Shown here piece after piece: positions 38,538 through 47,259 of a stretch of 64,000 bases of DNA. The notes beneath the pieces are model-generated. The model did not search any database. It had not been told where the DNA came from and saw only the letters and a list, made by a program, of their open reading frames with translations. This stretch comes from Prevotella sp. GTDB lineage: Bacteria; Bacteroidota; Bacteroidia; Bacteroidales; Bacteroidaceae. A program made the translations under genes and the position numbers. The DNA is taken from contig JAFZCU010000034.1 of the NCBI GenBank assembly GCA_017556145.1, positions 1 through 64,000 of the forward strand, read 5' to 3'. Every line of letters starts with the position of its first letter. Within the stretch, counting starts at the first letter, position 1.

Positions 38538-39281
38538 ATGAAGGCGTATCTGGATAATAATGTGCTTGTTGATATAGAGTTTGGGAAGTACTCTGTCGAT
38601 ACATTTCAGGCAATAACGGATGTCGCATACTATTACTCTGAAGCGCATATGAATGAGCTTTTGGAGGCCAAAGGGAATCCAAAAGTGTCGCAGGAAGGAA
38701 GACTGATGCTGATTTCTAAGTTATGTGTCAGAAACAACATATTGACAGGAGGATTTGATGAGCCGGAGATCTTTGAGAAGGAACCTATTGAAATGTACAA
38801 ACTTTGTGATAACCCGTTTCTTGCTTTTATTGCGCAACAGGTAAACACTGGTGATGAATTGTTTATGGAGTTGCGTGAAAGACTGGGTTTCGATAGTACA
38901 GTTTTTAATAATGTGAGCCCTGATAAAGTGCTGGAAATGATTGATGAAAAGGTGAAGGAGAAATTTGATAATATTGATTTGCTGACATATTTGAGAGAAA
39001 CGGAGGCTTTTGGTGGTAAGCCTTTGTATCATACCTTGTTTAACCTGATAGATTCTGCAAACTATTGGGGTGATAAGAAAACGGCGCATTCGAATGTTGC
39101 ACGTTTGTACGATGCTGCTCATGCCTATTTTGCACAAGTCTGTGATGTGCTTGTGACAAATGACAAGAGGATGAGGGCTAAGACAAAGGCTGTGTACTCT
39201 TTCCTTGGAGTTAAAACTAGTGTGATGTCCACTGATGATTACTTGATGTATAAGGCCGGAGGAGCGGGGGAAATGAGGTAA
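38538..39281 (+). CDS. PIN-like domain protein
   Basis: 247 residues. KAYLDNNVLVDIEFG at the N-terminus and CDVLVTNDKRMRAKTKAVY near the C-terminus supply the first and third/fourth acidic sites of a PIN nuclease; EAHMNELLEA supplies the Glu. It is larger than VapC toxins and has no antitoxin gene beside it. A ribosome site GAGAGGAGG lies just upstream. It is likely a defence-associated RNase. Confidence 0.72.
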   Translation: MKAYLDNNVLVDIEFGKYSVDTFQAITDVAYYYSEAHMNELLEAKGNPKVSQEGRLMLISKLCVRNNILTGGFDEPEIFEKEPIEMYKLCDNPFLAFIAQQVNTGDELFMELRERLGFDSTVFNNVSPDKVLEMIDEKVKEKFDNIDLLTYLRETEAFGGKPLYHTLFNLIDSANYWGDKKTAHSNVARLYDAAHAYFAQVCDVLVTNDKRMRAKTKAVYSFLGVKTSVMSTDDYLMYKAGGAGEMR

Positions 39282-39488
39282 TCTCATCTCTTTGAAAAAG
39301 TGATGAACACCGCTTTCCTGGGAAATCAATGTGGATATAATCCTCTTTGATTTTGGGCGAGGGGCGGGGGATAATTATGGTGAATGGTTAATGTCACACA
39401 GATCTCTCAGATCTCACAGATTATTAATCTCACGGATAGGCAGCGGGGCTGCTGGTGGTGGTGAATAAGGCAGAAAAGGGGCGGATTA

Positions 39489-39520
39489 TTTGGAAGTTTG
39501 GAAATAAATGTGTATTTTTG
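39489..39520 (+). promoter_or_regulatory. Bacteroidota promoter for the DUF3990 module
   Basis: TTTG at 39489-39492 and TATTTTTG at 39513-39520 are 20 bases apart. The expected transcription start falls at or next to the ATG at 39525, implying a leaderless message. Confidence 0.75.
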
Positions 39521-39524
39521 CCGC

Positions 39525-40193
39525 ATGATTGATATATACCACGGTTCTGTGGATGTGATAGAACATCCGGTGTTCGGAGCAGGAAAGCTTTACAATGACT
39601 ACGGTCGGGGCTTCTATTGCACCGAACATGTCGAGTTGGCCAAAGAATGGGCCTGCTCGACGGGACGTGACGGCTATGCCAATCACTATCAGTTGGATAT
39701 GACCGGCTTGAGCGTGCTCAACCTCAACGGACCGGAGTACAATATCCTGAATTGGCTCACGGTCTTGCTTGAAAACCGGAAATTCAATGTGGCCGATGGT
39801 ATGCCGCAGCGGGCAAAGACCTATTTGCTGGAGCATTTCAAGGTTGACTATAAGAAATACGACATCATTGTGGGCTACCGTGCCAATGACTCCTATTTTT
39901 CATATGCCGGTGACTTCGTGAACGGCACCCTCTCGCTTTCAGATTTATCAGAAGCCATGCGGCTGGGTAAACTAGGCGAGCAGGTGGTCTTAAAGTCGAA
40001 GAAGGCTTTTGAGGCACTGCGATTTGTCGATGCTATCCAGGCTTCCTGTGAAGAGTATTTTGCCAAGTATAAATTGCGCGACGAGGAAGCCCGGGGCAAG
40101 TACCGCCAGATTGCATCCAAACCCATGGTAGAGAACGAGGTCTATGTGATTGACATTATACGAAACAATTGGAAAAATGGCCAGAGCGTATAA
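39525..40193 (+). CDS. DUF3990-family putative ADP-ribosyltransferase toxin
   Basis: 222 residues from the ATG at 39525. IYHGSVDVIEHPVFGAGK, then YGRGFYCTEHVELAKEWAC and LNLNGPEYNILNWLTVL are the DUF3990 pattern: the H-G-S, GFY.t and E elements of the ADP-ribosyltransferase fold. Such proteins are toxins with adjacent antitoxins. The following gene overlaps by 17 bases. It carries its own promoter, so the pair is an independent module. Confidence 0.85.
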   Translation: MIDIYHGSVDVIEHPVFGAGKLYNDYGRGFYCTEHVELAKEWACSTGRDGYANHYQLDMTGLSVLNLNGPEYNILNWLTVLLENRKFNVADGMPQRAKTYLLEHFKVDYKKYDIIVGYRANDSYFSYAGDFVNGTLSLSDLSEAMRLGKLGEQVVLKSKKAFEALRFVDAIQASCEEYFAKYKLRDEEARGKYRQIASKPMVENEVYVIDIIRNNWKNGQSV

Positions 40194-40617
40194 GAAGACA
40201 TACTTGGGCGGTGCGATGCGTAATCTTGCCGTGATGATGGATTGCGGTGTGAGGAAGTACGGTTATCCTATCGAGGAGTTTTACGAGAAGTTTCTCGCCT
40301 CGGATGTGTCGCGTCAGTTCGCAACTGGTAATCCTCGCTATGTGGCAGGACTCTCTGGTGCTGAGTTAGCTGATATGGTGGTGGAGGCATCGGATGGTAT
40401 CATCTCACCGCTAAACGACGGCACCTATAGCGTGGGGCCCGAATATTGGGCCGGATGGGTGTTGGCCTACTATCAGTGGCTTTCCTGTCGCAGTTTCTCA
40501 TTCCTTCAGCGAAAAGGTCTGGGCATCAAAGAGGTTTTGGCGATGTATTACCCGCTCCATGAGGCCGATTTGTCCAGGTTTGCCGACGCTGCCGAAACCA
40601 TTGTTAATAATCACTAA
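40177..40617 (+). CDS. Partner (probable antitoxin) of the DUF3990 protein
   Basis: 146 residues from the ATG at 40177 (MARAYKKTYLGG). LSGAELADMVVEASDG, PEYWAGWVLAYYQWLS and MYYPLHEADLSRFAD are typical of a family that accompanies DUF3990 genes in many bacteria. It is longer than the small DUF3791 antitoxins. The overlapping gene order, with the toxin first, is the reverse of most toxin-antitoxin operons. Confidence 0.7.
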   Translation: MARAYKKTYLGGAMRNLAVMMDCGVRKYGYPIEEFYEKFLASDVSRQFATGNPRYVAGLSGAELADMVVEASDGIISPLNDGTYSVGPEYWAGWVLAYYQWLSCRSFSFLQRKGLGIKEVLAMYYPLHEADLSRFADAAETIVNNH

Positions 40618-41163
40618 GGGTATAAGCGCAGCTCACCGCAAGGTACCAAAGAAGCAACTGAATAGACTTGTAAATGGTAAGCGTCCAAAAGTGGTTTTAG
40701 GTTGTTTGAGAGAAAGATAGTATCTTTGTGCTGTTAAATTCAAAAACAGTAAAAGGTATGATAAGCAACAGTGATTTTGAGAAGGCTTGGTTCCTCTACA
40801 AGACGGAGTACGAGCCCACTAACATTTCGATTAATGATTTCTGCCTTCGTAAGGGTATCCCGTGAAGAAGAACGTGGAGAATAGTGGCACTTTTGGAGGG
40901 GCTTGACGGCATTATCCGGGTGGAATTATGGCACTATTCTCTAATCTACGCGTACGCGTAATTTATTAAAAAAATTATTGCCCCATATATGGGGGCATAA
41001 TTAATTAAATAATTAAAATCTCACAGATAGGCAGCAGCGGGGCTGCTAACGAATCGGGGAGGCATGTCAGGTTTGATGTGGATGGTAAACTGTCATGCCG
41101 CAAAAAGCTAAAGTGAAATGCCACAAAAAGCAAAAGTAAAATAGCACAAAAAACCCAAATATA
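40618..41163. other. Gene-free stretch with transposase remnant and palindromes
   Basis: It holds the IS66-like remnant (40758-40865), an inverted pair GAGAATAGTG/CACTATTCTC (40877-40886 and 40932-40941), a perfect palindrome TACGCGTACGCGTA (40947-40960) and a CCCCATATATGGGG hairpin (about 40981-40994). A ctcacagataggcagcagcgg repeat follows at about 41020. Confidence 0.65.
40758..40865 (+). pseudogene. N-terminal remnant of an IS66-type transposase accessory ORF
   Basis: 35 codons, MISNSDFEKAWFLYKTE followed by ISINDFCLRKGIP, resemble the start of the small ORF of Bacteroidota IS66-like elements. TGA follows at 40863 and nothing of the transposase remains. A TATCTTTG box is seen upstream at about 40729. 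Confidence 0.6.
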
Positions 41164-41195
41164 TTTGGCTGATTCAATAATATTGTGTATTTTTG
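41164..41195 (+). promoter_or_regulatory. Bacteroidota promoter for the AAA/DUF4143 gene
   Basis: TTTG at 41164-41167, a 20-base spacer, and TATTTTTG at 41188-41195. The coding start follows 27 bases later. Confidence 0.75.
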
Positions 41196-41221
41196 CATCG
41201 AAATTCTAAAACTGATTTTCT

Positions 41222-42514
41222 ATGGCTTATTTGAAGAGAACAGCAGATGCAGTCCTGAAAGAGCGGCTTGAAGCTTTCGGAGCAGTATTGATTGAAGGTC
41301 CGAAATGGTGTGGTAAAACTACCACGGCCGAACAGGTGGCCCAAAGCGTTATTAAGCTACAAGATCCAGACATGCGTGATGAGTATCTAGCTACGGCTGC
41401 GGCAAAGCCGTCGCTACTTCTGAAGGGCGCTACTCCGCGTCTGATTGACGAATGGCAAGATGCACCGGTGCTGTGGGACACCGTAAGAACGACAGTTGAC
41501 AACCGGCAGGATCAAGGACAGTTTATACTGACGGGCTCGAATGCCGTTGACAAATCAAAGATCCATCATTCGGGTAATAGTAGAATCTCAAAAATGCAGA
41601 TGATTCCAATGAGCTTGTGGGAGTCATGCGAGTCGAACGGAAAAATATCCTTAAAAGAACTATTCGACAATCCTGATAGTGATATAGATGGCATAGAATC
41701 GGATTTGACGGTTGAAGACTTGATTTTCAGTGCCTGTCGTGGCGGATGGCCTGGGGCTATGAACATTAAGAAAGAGAGTGCCAAGTTGCTTGTGGCGAGA
41801 AACTACGTGAAAACAGTTTGCTCTGAGGACATCAGCAGAGTGGACGGCGTTTCGCGTGATGAGTTGCTTACGCGAATGATTTTGCGCTCGTATGCGAGAA
41901 ATATCTCTACACTTGCCAAGAAATCGTCGTTGATTGCAGATGTGGCTTCTTCGGGCGAGGTGTCGTGCAGCGAGCCGACGTTTGATGACTATGTGGGGGC
42001 GCTCAGGAAACTGTTTGTGATATGTGACATTGAGGCATGGTGTCCGGCCATTCGTAGCAAAACAGCCATTCGGAGTGGATTGAAGCGTGCGTTTGTCGAC
42101 CCCTCGATAGCTGTGGCTGCATTGGGATTGACCCCGGAGGCGCTGATGGTACAGCTGAATACTTTCGGTTTTATCTTTGAGCAGATGTGCATCCGCGACC
42201 TGAAGGCCTATACACTTGATTTCGAGATTCATGTGTCGTACTATAGGGACAGGTATGGTCTGGAATCTGACTGGGTTTTGCATTTGGGGGATGGTAGGTA
42301 TGCGCTGGTCGAGTGCAAGTTGGGAAGCAGCGAAATCGAGGATGGTGCTTCGCACCTTGTGGAGTTGAAGAAACTTATCCGTGAATATAACAAAAAGGAG
42401 CAGCAGATGCCATTGCGTGAGCCTGATCTGATGATGGTGCTAACGGGCGGCAAGATGGCATATACTCGTCCTGACGGGGTGAAGATAATCCCGTTAGGGT
42501 GTATGAAAGATTGA
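41222..42514 (+). CDS. AAA_14/DUF4143 ATP-binding protein
   Basis: 430 residues. LIEGPKWCGKTTTAEQVA is the P-loop; RLIDEWQDAPVLWD the Walker B region; FILTGSNAV the sensor. The C-terminal half is DUF4143, with a restriction-nuclease-like strand order ending in YALVECKLGSSEIEDG (a possible E-x-K). Members are widespread in accessory regions; their role is unsettled. It has its own promoter. Confidence 0.88.
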   Translation: MAYLKRTADAVLKERLEAFGAVLIEGPKWCGKTTTAEQVAQSVIKLQDPDMRDEYLATAAAKPSLLLKGATPRLIDEWQDAPVLWDTVRTTVDNRQDQGQFILTGSNAVDKSKIHHSGNSRISKMQMIPMSLWESCESNGKISLKELFDNPDSDIDGIESDLTVEDLIFSACRGGWPGAMNIKKESAKLLVARNYVKTVCSEDISRVDGVSRDELLTRMILRSYARNISTLAKKSSLIADVASSGEVSCSEPTFDDYVGALRKLFVICDIEAWCPAIRSKTAIRSGLKRAFVDPSIAVAALGLTPEALMVQLNTFGFIFEQMCIRDLKAYTLDFEIHVSYYRDRYGLESDWVLHLGDGRYALVECKLGSSEIEDGASHLVELKKLIREYNKKEQQMPLREPDLMMVLTGGKMAYTRPDGVKIIPLGCMKD

Positions 42515-42539
42515 CACCTTTGTTACTCTGCTGTCAAGG

Positions 42540-42851
42540 GTGGCATCGGATGAAAACAAGATTAATACCTATTGGCTATGGAGTGATAAGTGCCCGAAAG
42601 AAAGTATTCTATATACAGATAGCCCGCTCAATGTATTGATGTTTGTGCCTATAGGCTTTCTTGTTTGCAGCATTTCAACGAGATTCAGACTGATAAAGGC
42701 TCTGCTTGCGGGGTTGTTTGTGTCAGAAACGATCGAGTGTGCGCAACTCATCTGGAAAAGGGGAACCTTTGATGTGAATGACCTCTTAAACAACACCCTC
42801 GGGGCAGTCGTCGGTGGGATAATCGCTTGTCTGTTGGTTCGACGGAAATGA
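42540..42851 (+). CDS. VanZ-like membrane protein, short
   Basis: 103 residues from a GTG. NVLMFVPIGFLVCSIS, SETIECAQLIWKRGTFDVND and NTLGAVVGGIIACLL are the second half of the VanZ family. The first one or two membrane helices are missing compared with the usual 130-200 residues, so it may be truncated. No operon partner. Confidence 0.65.
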   Translation: MASDENKINTYWLWSDKCPKESILYTDSPLNVLMFVPIGFLVCSISTRFRLIKALLAGLFVSETIECAQLIWKRGTFDVNDLLNNTLGAVVGGIIACLLVRRK

Positions 42852-43534
42852 CCCCCCGTCAAATGCTATCGGCACTTATGCTTTATGGTTCAAGGTTGAG
42901 TTTCGCATCTTAAACTCACACAGATCTCGCAGATCTCACAGATTTTAAATCTCACACAGATCCCTCAGATCTCACAGATTATTAATTTCTTGCGTCCTTT
43001 CAGTAGCAAGCGAGCGGAGCTCGAGCGCACAGATTGGCAGCAGCGGGGCTGGTGATAACTCCATATGTTCTTTCAGTCGCTTCGCTTTGTGAAAGCGGCA
43101 AAGCCGAGCGCATTTTCTTGGCGCAAGAAAAAGGAACCAAAAGAACATCCACCTAACCAAGCCTTCTTGCGTCCCTTCGGTAGCAAGCGGCAAAGCCGAG
43201 CGCCCTATATGGAAGGATGTAATTGACTCCGGGCAGAGACCGCCCTTCGTCAAGATTCTTGCGTCCCGTTGGTAGCAAGCGCCACCCTTCGGGATGTCGA
43301 GCGTTGGTATGGCTCGCAAGCCTGTGCCCTAAAGGGCGAGCCATGGGTGTTTATCGGCTGGCGCAGGAGGAGGGATGGATGGTGAATGGCGGGAAAATCA
43401 TTGGGAGCGAGTCAAAGGCCGTTATTACCAACAAACTGGACAGGAAGATAAATAACAGAGGGACGATGTTTTTGAGCGGTAGCAGGTCAACAAGAAGGAT
43501 TTTGAGTGAAATCGTTAGAAAAAAAAAGAAATCC
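42852..43534. repeat. Composite intergenic repeat, forward copy
   Basis: Two ctcacacagatctc-type units (42914-42980), then from 42994 alternating blocks: cttgcgtcc..ggtagcaagcg (three copies), a partial hairpin cttggcgcaagaaa, the block ccctatatggaaggatg, and the ATGGCTCGC..GCGAGCCAT hairpin followed by gggtgtttatcggctggcgca (to 43370). The order mirrors 2553-2766 in reverse complement. Open frames here are translations of the repeat and are not taken as genes. Confidence 0.8.
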
Positions 43535-43565
43535 TTTGATATTTGAAATAAATTCCTTAATTTTG
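43535..43565 (+). promoter_or_regulatory. Bacteroidota promoter
   Basis: TTTG at 43535-43538, 19 bases, TAATTTTG at 43558-43565. It serves the two-gene unit starting at 43596. Confidence 0.75.
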
Positions 43566-43595
43566 CAACCGAAAATGAAGAAAGGAGGAGGAAAA

Positions 43596-43751
43596 ATGTC
43601 ACAGATTGAATATATAACGGTAAAGAACGCTTCGCGTAAGGTTCTAAAGAAAATGAGACAGATTGGCGAGGCTAAAGCCCAGAGGCTCCAAAAGATTCAG
43701 GATCGCTGGGAGGCTGGTGAATACAAGGATGTTGAGGTCATTCAACTTTGA
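43596..43751 (+). CDS. Small 51-aa protein, possible antitoxin-like partner
   Basis: 51 residues from the ATG at 43596, preceded by AGGAGG. It is basic and helical, with a KVLKKMRQIGEAKAQRLQKI coiled stretch and an acidic tail. It lies three bases before the next gene under a good promoter. The size and order fit an antitoxin-toxin pair, but neither family is recognised. Confidence 0.6.
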   Translation: MSQIEYITVKNASRKVLKKMRQIGEAKAQRLQKIQDRWEAGEYKDVEVIQL

Positions 43752-43754
43752 CGA

Positions 43755-44246
43755 ATGAAAGACATCATAAAGATATTCAAGTCGCCAGAAGGTGACGTGT
43801 ATCACATTACTTTGTCGGAGAATCATGGCGTATTGTCACCCAATGTTATCGAGGCATTGGGAGATGTTAATGTGGCTGGTGTTGATTTGCGCAGGCTTTT
43901 AGGTAACCATGTGACTGGACAAAAGGTCCTATCTGTACTTGCCGAGACGATAGCAGACTTCTTTCTTCAGAATGAGAACGTTATCATCTGTTATTATTGC
44001 GATTTTCTTAGTGTTATCCCAAATACGTCTAAGAACACGATGCCTCCTCAAGAATATAGGAGCAGGTTGTTCGAGAGGATGTTCCAGCGATATATCAAGT
44101 TACACGGCATCGGAAACATTCGTCTTTCCGTAGTGGAGATTAATGGTATTAACGAGAAATATTTTTTTCACGTTATTTATAGGGAAGATCATTCGATGCT
44201 GGCTTCCATGATAGGTAATGACCTAAAAGAGGGCTTTGGGAAGTAA
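43755..44246 (+). CDS. Uncharacterised 163-aa protein, second gene of a small operon
   Basis: 163 residues, mixed alpha/beta, with no membrane segment. FKSPEGDVYHITLSENHGVL near the N-terminus and VIICYYCDFLSVIPN in the middle are distinctive, but I cannot name the family. It is co-transcribed with the 51-residue gene. Confidence 0.65.
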   Translation: MKDIIKIFKSPEGDVYHITLSENHGVLSPNVIEALGDVNVAGVDLRRLLGNHVTGQKVLSVLAETIADFFLQNENVIICYYCDFLSVIPNTSKNTMPPQEYRSRLFERMFQRYIKLHGIGNIRLSVVEINGINEKYFFHVIYREDHSMLASMIGNDLKEGFGK

Positions 44247-44259
44247 GAGTAAGGATTAC

Positions 44260-44415
44260 TGAACATTGATGGAGTTTTTGCCAGAAGGCATCTCTTCTGA
44301 TAAGGTGAGCTACAATTTGTCTAAACTCGAAGCAATGGGTATATTGAAGAGAGAGGGAGTGAGAAAAGCCACTAAGTATTATGTTGTCAATCTACCTGAT
44401 AACATTTTGCTCTAA
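44260..44415 (+). pseudogene. Winged-helix C-terminal fragment
   Basis: 51 codons with SSDKVSYNLSKLEAMGILKR and TKYYVVNLP, the recognition helix and wing of a winged-helix domain such as those ending Fic or AlbA_2 proteins. There is nothing of the rest of the gene upstream. Confidence 0.55.
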
Positions 44416-44751
44416 ATTCCTCATAAAATCATGGAAATTCCTCATAAAACCAATGCTCTTCTTGATTTGTCTTTTGTGTAAGTCGCTTGTTATCAGAGAG
44501 ATATGTACATTTGTGGTTTGCTCATAATTCCTCTTATTTTTTTATATTCAAGAGCAAATATCAGAACAACCCTTAGGAAGTACAGGCGTTATAGTTTGCC
44601 TTAATCTTTTCTTTCAAAAAGTGGCAGAAAATAGAGGATTTCTAAAGAAAGTAAGAAAGAAAGAATATGTAATGCTCTGAAAATGAGTGGTTTCTTTTCT
44701 TTTTAAAAGGGAGATAAAGAAAGAAAAAAGATATAAGTATAGCGTCTGTGC
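44416..44751. other. Stretch without visible genes
   Basis: AT-rich and non-coding. A duplicated attcctcataaaa unit lies at about 44415-44450. No promoter or hairpin of note. Confidence 0.4.
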
Positions 44752-45087
44752 GCATATTACATTGACAAGCCTGACACGAACATGAATGACCTGGTGGCTC
44801 TGGTGAGCGAGGTGCTGAAGAGGCATATCCCTGCCACGCATCTGCCGTATTGGATGGGTATGATGGGGGGCTACTGCTTTGATGCGCTGGCGCTGGTGAC
44901 GAGGAGGATGCTGGCGGTATCGAGCGTGAGAGTGAAGAAGTTCTGCGCCACGACGCAGTTTGACTCGACGAAGGCGATGACGAGCGGCTTCCAGCCGCCA
45001 TATTCGCTGAAAGAGGGCCTGGCCAGGACGCTGGAGTTCGAGTTTGTGCATCCGAGGGAGGATGCCATTGAGTTCGTGAGTGAGTGA
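44752..45087 (+). pseudogene. C-terminal remnant of an NAD-dependent sugar epimerase
   Basis: The frame is open from about 44752 (AYYIDKPDTNMND) to 45087. LVALVSEVLKRHIPATHLP, VRVKKFCATTQFDS and PPYSLKEGLARTLEFEF are the tail of an extended SDR epimerase from polysaccharide loci. The Rossmann domain is absent. It is GC-rich, like the capsule gene at 29821, and so may be a relic of a larger capsule locus that once reached this far. Confidence 0.7.
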
Positions 45088-45770
45088 CACTCACAGAGAG
45101 ATCACAGAAATCTTAATGTCACACGGATCTCTCGGATCTCACAGATTATAAACTCACCGCTCGGCTTTGCCGCTTGCTACCGCAGGGACGCAAGACTGTC
45201 TCACTGATCTCTCAGAAATTTATAAATTCACACAGATCTCTCAGATCTCACAGAAAAAAACGACAACGGATTAAACGGATCTCACGGATCTCACAGATCT
45301 CACAGAAAAAACGACAACGGATTAAACGGATCTCACGGATTGGCAGCAGCGGGGCTGGTGATAACACAGATCTGTCCTTTACTCTGGCGCAGAGAAAGTA
45401 CCAAAGAGACATCCACCCCTAACAAGTCTGACTTTGTCTTCCTCTGTCACGACTCGGGATAGTCGAAGCAAGCTTCACTCTCCTCTCGCTGCTCCATCGG
45501 TTCCCCCTATATTGGGAAGCTTAATTGATTACGAGGGGAAACCCTCTCCATCAAGATTCTTGCGTCCCTACGGTAGCAAGCGCCACCCTTCGGGATGTCG
45601 AGCGTTGGTATGGCTCGCAAGCCTGTGCCCTTCGGGCGAGCCATGGGTGTTTATCGGCTGGCGCATATCATGAGATTATGTGTAGAGCGAACACGGATTA
45701 AACGGATCTCGGATAGGCAGCGGGGCTGCTGGTGGTGAAGAGGCAACACAAGGAGAAAAAAAGATACTCT
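45088..45770. repeat. Dense array of intergenic repeat units
   Basis: Many copies of cacagatctctcagatctcacag and aacgacaacggattaaacgg (45230-45340), then gctcggctttgccgcttgctacc, the block actcgggatagtcgaagcaagctt (45455-45480) that also occurs inside genes at 48950 and 60990, and a full hairpin block at 45600-45665. Confidence 0.8.
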
Positions 45771-45795
45771 TGCTCGAAAAAACTCAAATAAATTT

Positions 45796-46020
45796 GACCT
45801 ATGGTCTTATTTTTTCGCGACTCAGCATAGTAAAAGTGAACTTTTCTCTGCATTCGCTGCTCAAAAATTTGACCTTCGGTCTTATTTTTTCGCGACTCAG
45901 CATAGTAAAAGTGAACTTTTCTCTGCATTCGCTACTCAAAAATTTGACCTTCGGTCTTATTTTTTCGCGACTCAGCATAGTAAAAGTGAACTTTTCTCTG
46001 CATTCGCTGCTCAAAAATTT
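45796..46020. repeat. Three tandem copies of a 75-bp repeat
   Basis: Units begin at 45796, 45871 and 45946 and are nearly identical. Each contains GACCTTCGGTC (a hairpin; ATG in place of TTC in the first copy), tcgcgactcagcatag and the palindrome AAAAGTGAACTTTT. The period equals 25 codons, so all frames stay open on both strands by default. The end of the last unit supplies the TTTG box of the following toxin-antitoxin promoter. Confidence 0.9.
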
Positions 46021-46049
46021 GGTTTTTTGCTCGCTTAATCGTATCTTTG
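46018..46049 (+). promoter_or_regulatory. Bacteroidota promoter for VapBC module 1
   Basis: TTTG at 46018-46021 and TATCTTTG at 46042-46049, 20 bases apart. It starts on the edge of the 75-bp tandem repeat. Confidence 0.75.
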
Positions 46050-46076
46050 CAGCGGAAAATATAAAACAAAGATAGT

Positions 46077-46316
46077 ATGTGCAAGTATAATATTGCGATA
46101 GATGACGCACTGATGGACAAGGTAAGGCCTAGTATTGACAATAGTGTGGATGAGGCTGTTTGGGTGCAACTTCAAGTGGAAGCATTGTTTAAGAGGCTTG
46201 CAGCTAGGGCTGTGGCGAAGAAGCAACAAACGAGGCTTTCGCAGCGGCTTAGGGGAATTGGAACTGCTCCTGCTGGGTTTGACTACAAGAAAGAACTTGA
46301 GGCGCGGTTTGAGTAA
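46077..46316 (+). CDS. VapB-like antitoxin, module 1
   Basis: 79 residues. MCKYNIAIDDALMDKVRPSI, then WVQLQVEALFKRLA, look like a short strand followed by helices, as in ribbon-helix-helix antitoxins. It is closely related to the antitoxin at 47260. Its stop overlaps the toxin start (TAATGA). Confidence 0.78.
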   Translation: MCKYNIAIDDALMDKVRPSIDNSVDEAVWVQLQVEALFKRLAARAVAKKQQTRLSQRLRGIGTAPAGFDYKKELEARFE

Positions 46317-46717
46317 TGAAACACTATCTGGTTGATACGAATGTCGTTATTGACATGCTTCTGAACAGGGAGGATGCCGATGCGGCTTGTGCTGTTTTTG
46401 ATGGTGCGGAGCGAGGTGAGTATGTGCTGCACATTTGTGCATTGTCATTTACCACGATGTTTTATTCACTGCGGAAGATTCTTACGCGGGAGCAACGTAT
46501 CGATGCTCTGACACAACTGAGTGATGCGTTGGAGGTGTCATTAGTGGATCATGATGTGATTGATATGGCACTGAAGTCGGGGTGGAAGGATTTTGAGGAT
46601 GCCGTGCAGAACTTTACTGCTGTGGCTGATCCAGAAGTGTCGGCTATCATTACCCGGAATGTGAAAGATTTTCAGGCCTCGGAGTTGGAGGTGGTTGACT
46701 CGTTGGATTTCCTGTGA
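46316..46717 (+). CDS. VapC-like PIN toxin, module 1
   Basis: 133 residues. KHYLVDTNVVIDMLLNRED holds the first Asp; a mid-sequence acidic region KDFEDAVQNFTA and ITRNVKDFQASELEV complete the PIN site. It is expected to be an RNase that cuts tRNA or other structured RNA and is held by the preceding antitoxin. Confidence 0.85.
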   Translation: MKHYLVDTNVVIDMLLNREDADAACAVFDGAERGEYVLHICALSFTTMFYSLRKILTREQRIDALTQLSDALEVSLVDHDVIDMALKSGWKDFEDAVQNFTAVADPEVSAIITRNVKDFQASELEVVDSLDFL

Positions 46718-47201
46718 GAGGACGATTAAAGGAAAGTGAATAAAAATCACACGGATATTATGTCACCGTTCGGCTTTTTTGCGTCCCTGCGGTAGCAAGC
46801 GCTTCGCGGTTACTTGCGTCCTTATTCCCGAACTGCGTTCGCCTACCCGTAGCCTTTCAGTAGCAAGCGAGCGGAGCTCGAGCGCACAGATAGGCAGCAG
46901 CGGGGCTGGTGATAACACAGATCTGTACTTTACTCTGGCGCAGAGAAAGTACCAAAGAGACACCCACCCCCTCCAAGGCCTCCCCCTATATGGGGAGGAT
47001 GCAACTGAAAATCGCGGAAAACCGACGATTTTCAGGGTTTTGGTATGGCTCGCAAGCCTGTGCCCTAAAGGGCGAGCCATGAGTTTCTTTCGGCTGGCGC
47101 GACGTGTAAAAAATACGTGTAATAAAGATGTGCCCTTCGGGCGAGCCATGGGTTTTTATCGGCTTACAATTACGAATCAGAAACAAATAATTGGCATAAT
47201 T
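46718..47201. repeat. Composite intergenic repeat between the two VapBC modules
   Basis: Blocks cttgcgtcc, gcgagcggagctcgagcgcac, ggcagcagcggggctggtgataacacag, the palindromic pair tgaaaatcgcgg/ccgacgattttca (47009-47036) and the hairpin GCGAGCCAT (two partial copies, to 47165). It shares whole sections with 42994-43370 and with the reverse of 2553-2766. Confidence 0.8.
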
Positions 47202-47233
47202 CTTGTTAATATCGAATTAATTCCTTATTTTTG
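47202..47233 (+). promoter_or_regulatory. Bacteroidota promoter for VapBC module 2
   Basis: CTTG at 47202-47205 (one mismatch to TTTG), a 20-base spacer and TATTTTTG at 47226-47233. Confidence 0.65.
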
Positions 47234-47259
47234 CAACCGAAAAGTTAAATTTGAAGGTT

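Noticed and set aside
43223..43546. 107-codon plus-strand frame
   Set aside because: Also repeat-derived, ending in a lysine run from an A-rich tract.
45796..46020. Possible CRISPR array
   Set aside because: The units are contiguous with no variable spacers, and there are no cas genes.
45770..46110. Open frames on both strands with three 25-residue repeats
   Set aside because: They only reflect a 75-bp tandem repeat whose length is a multiple of three; no start site or family resemblance.
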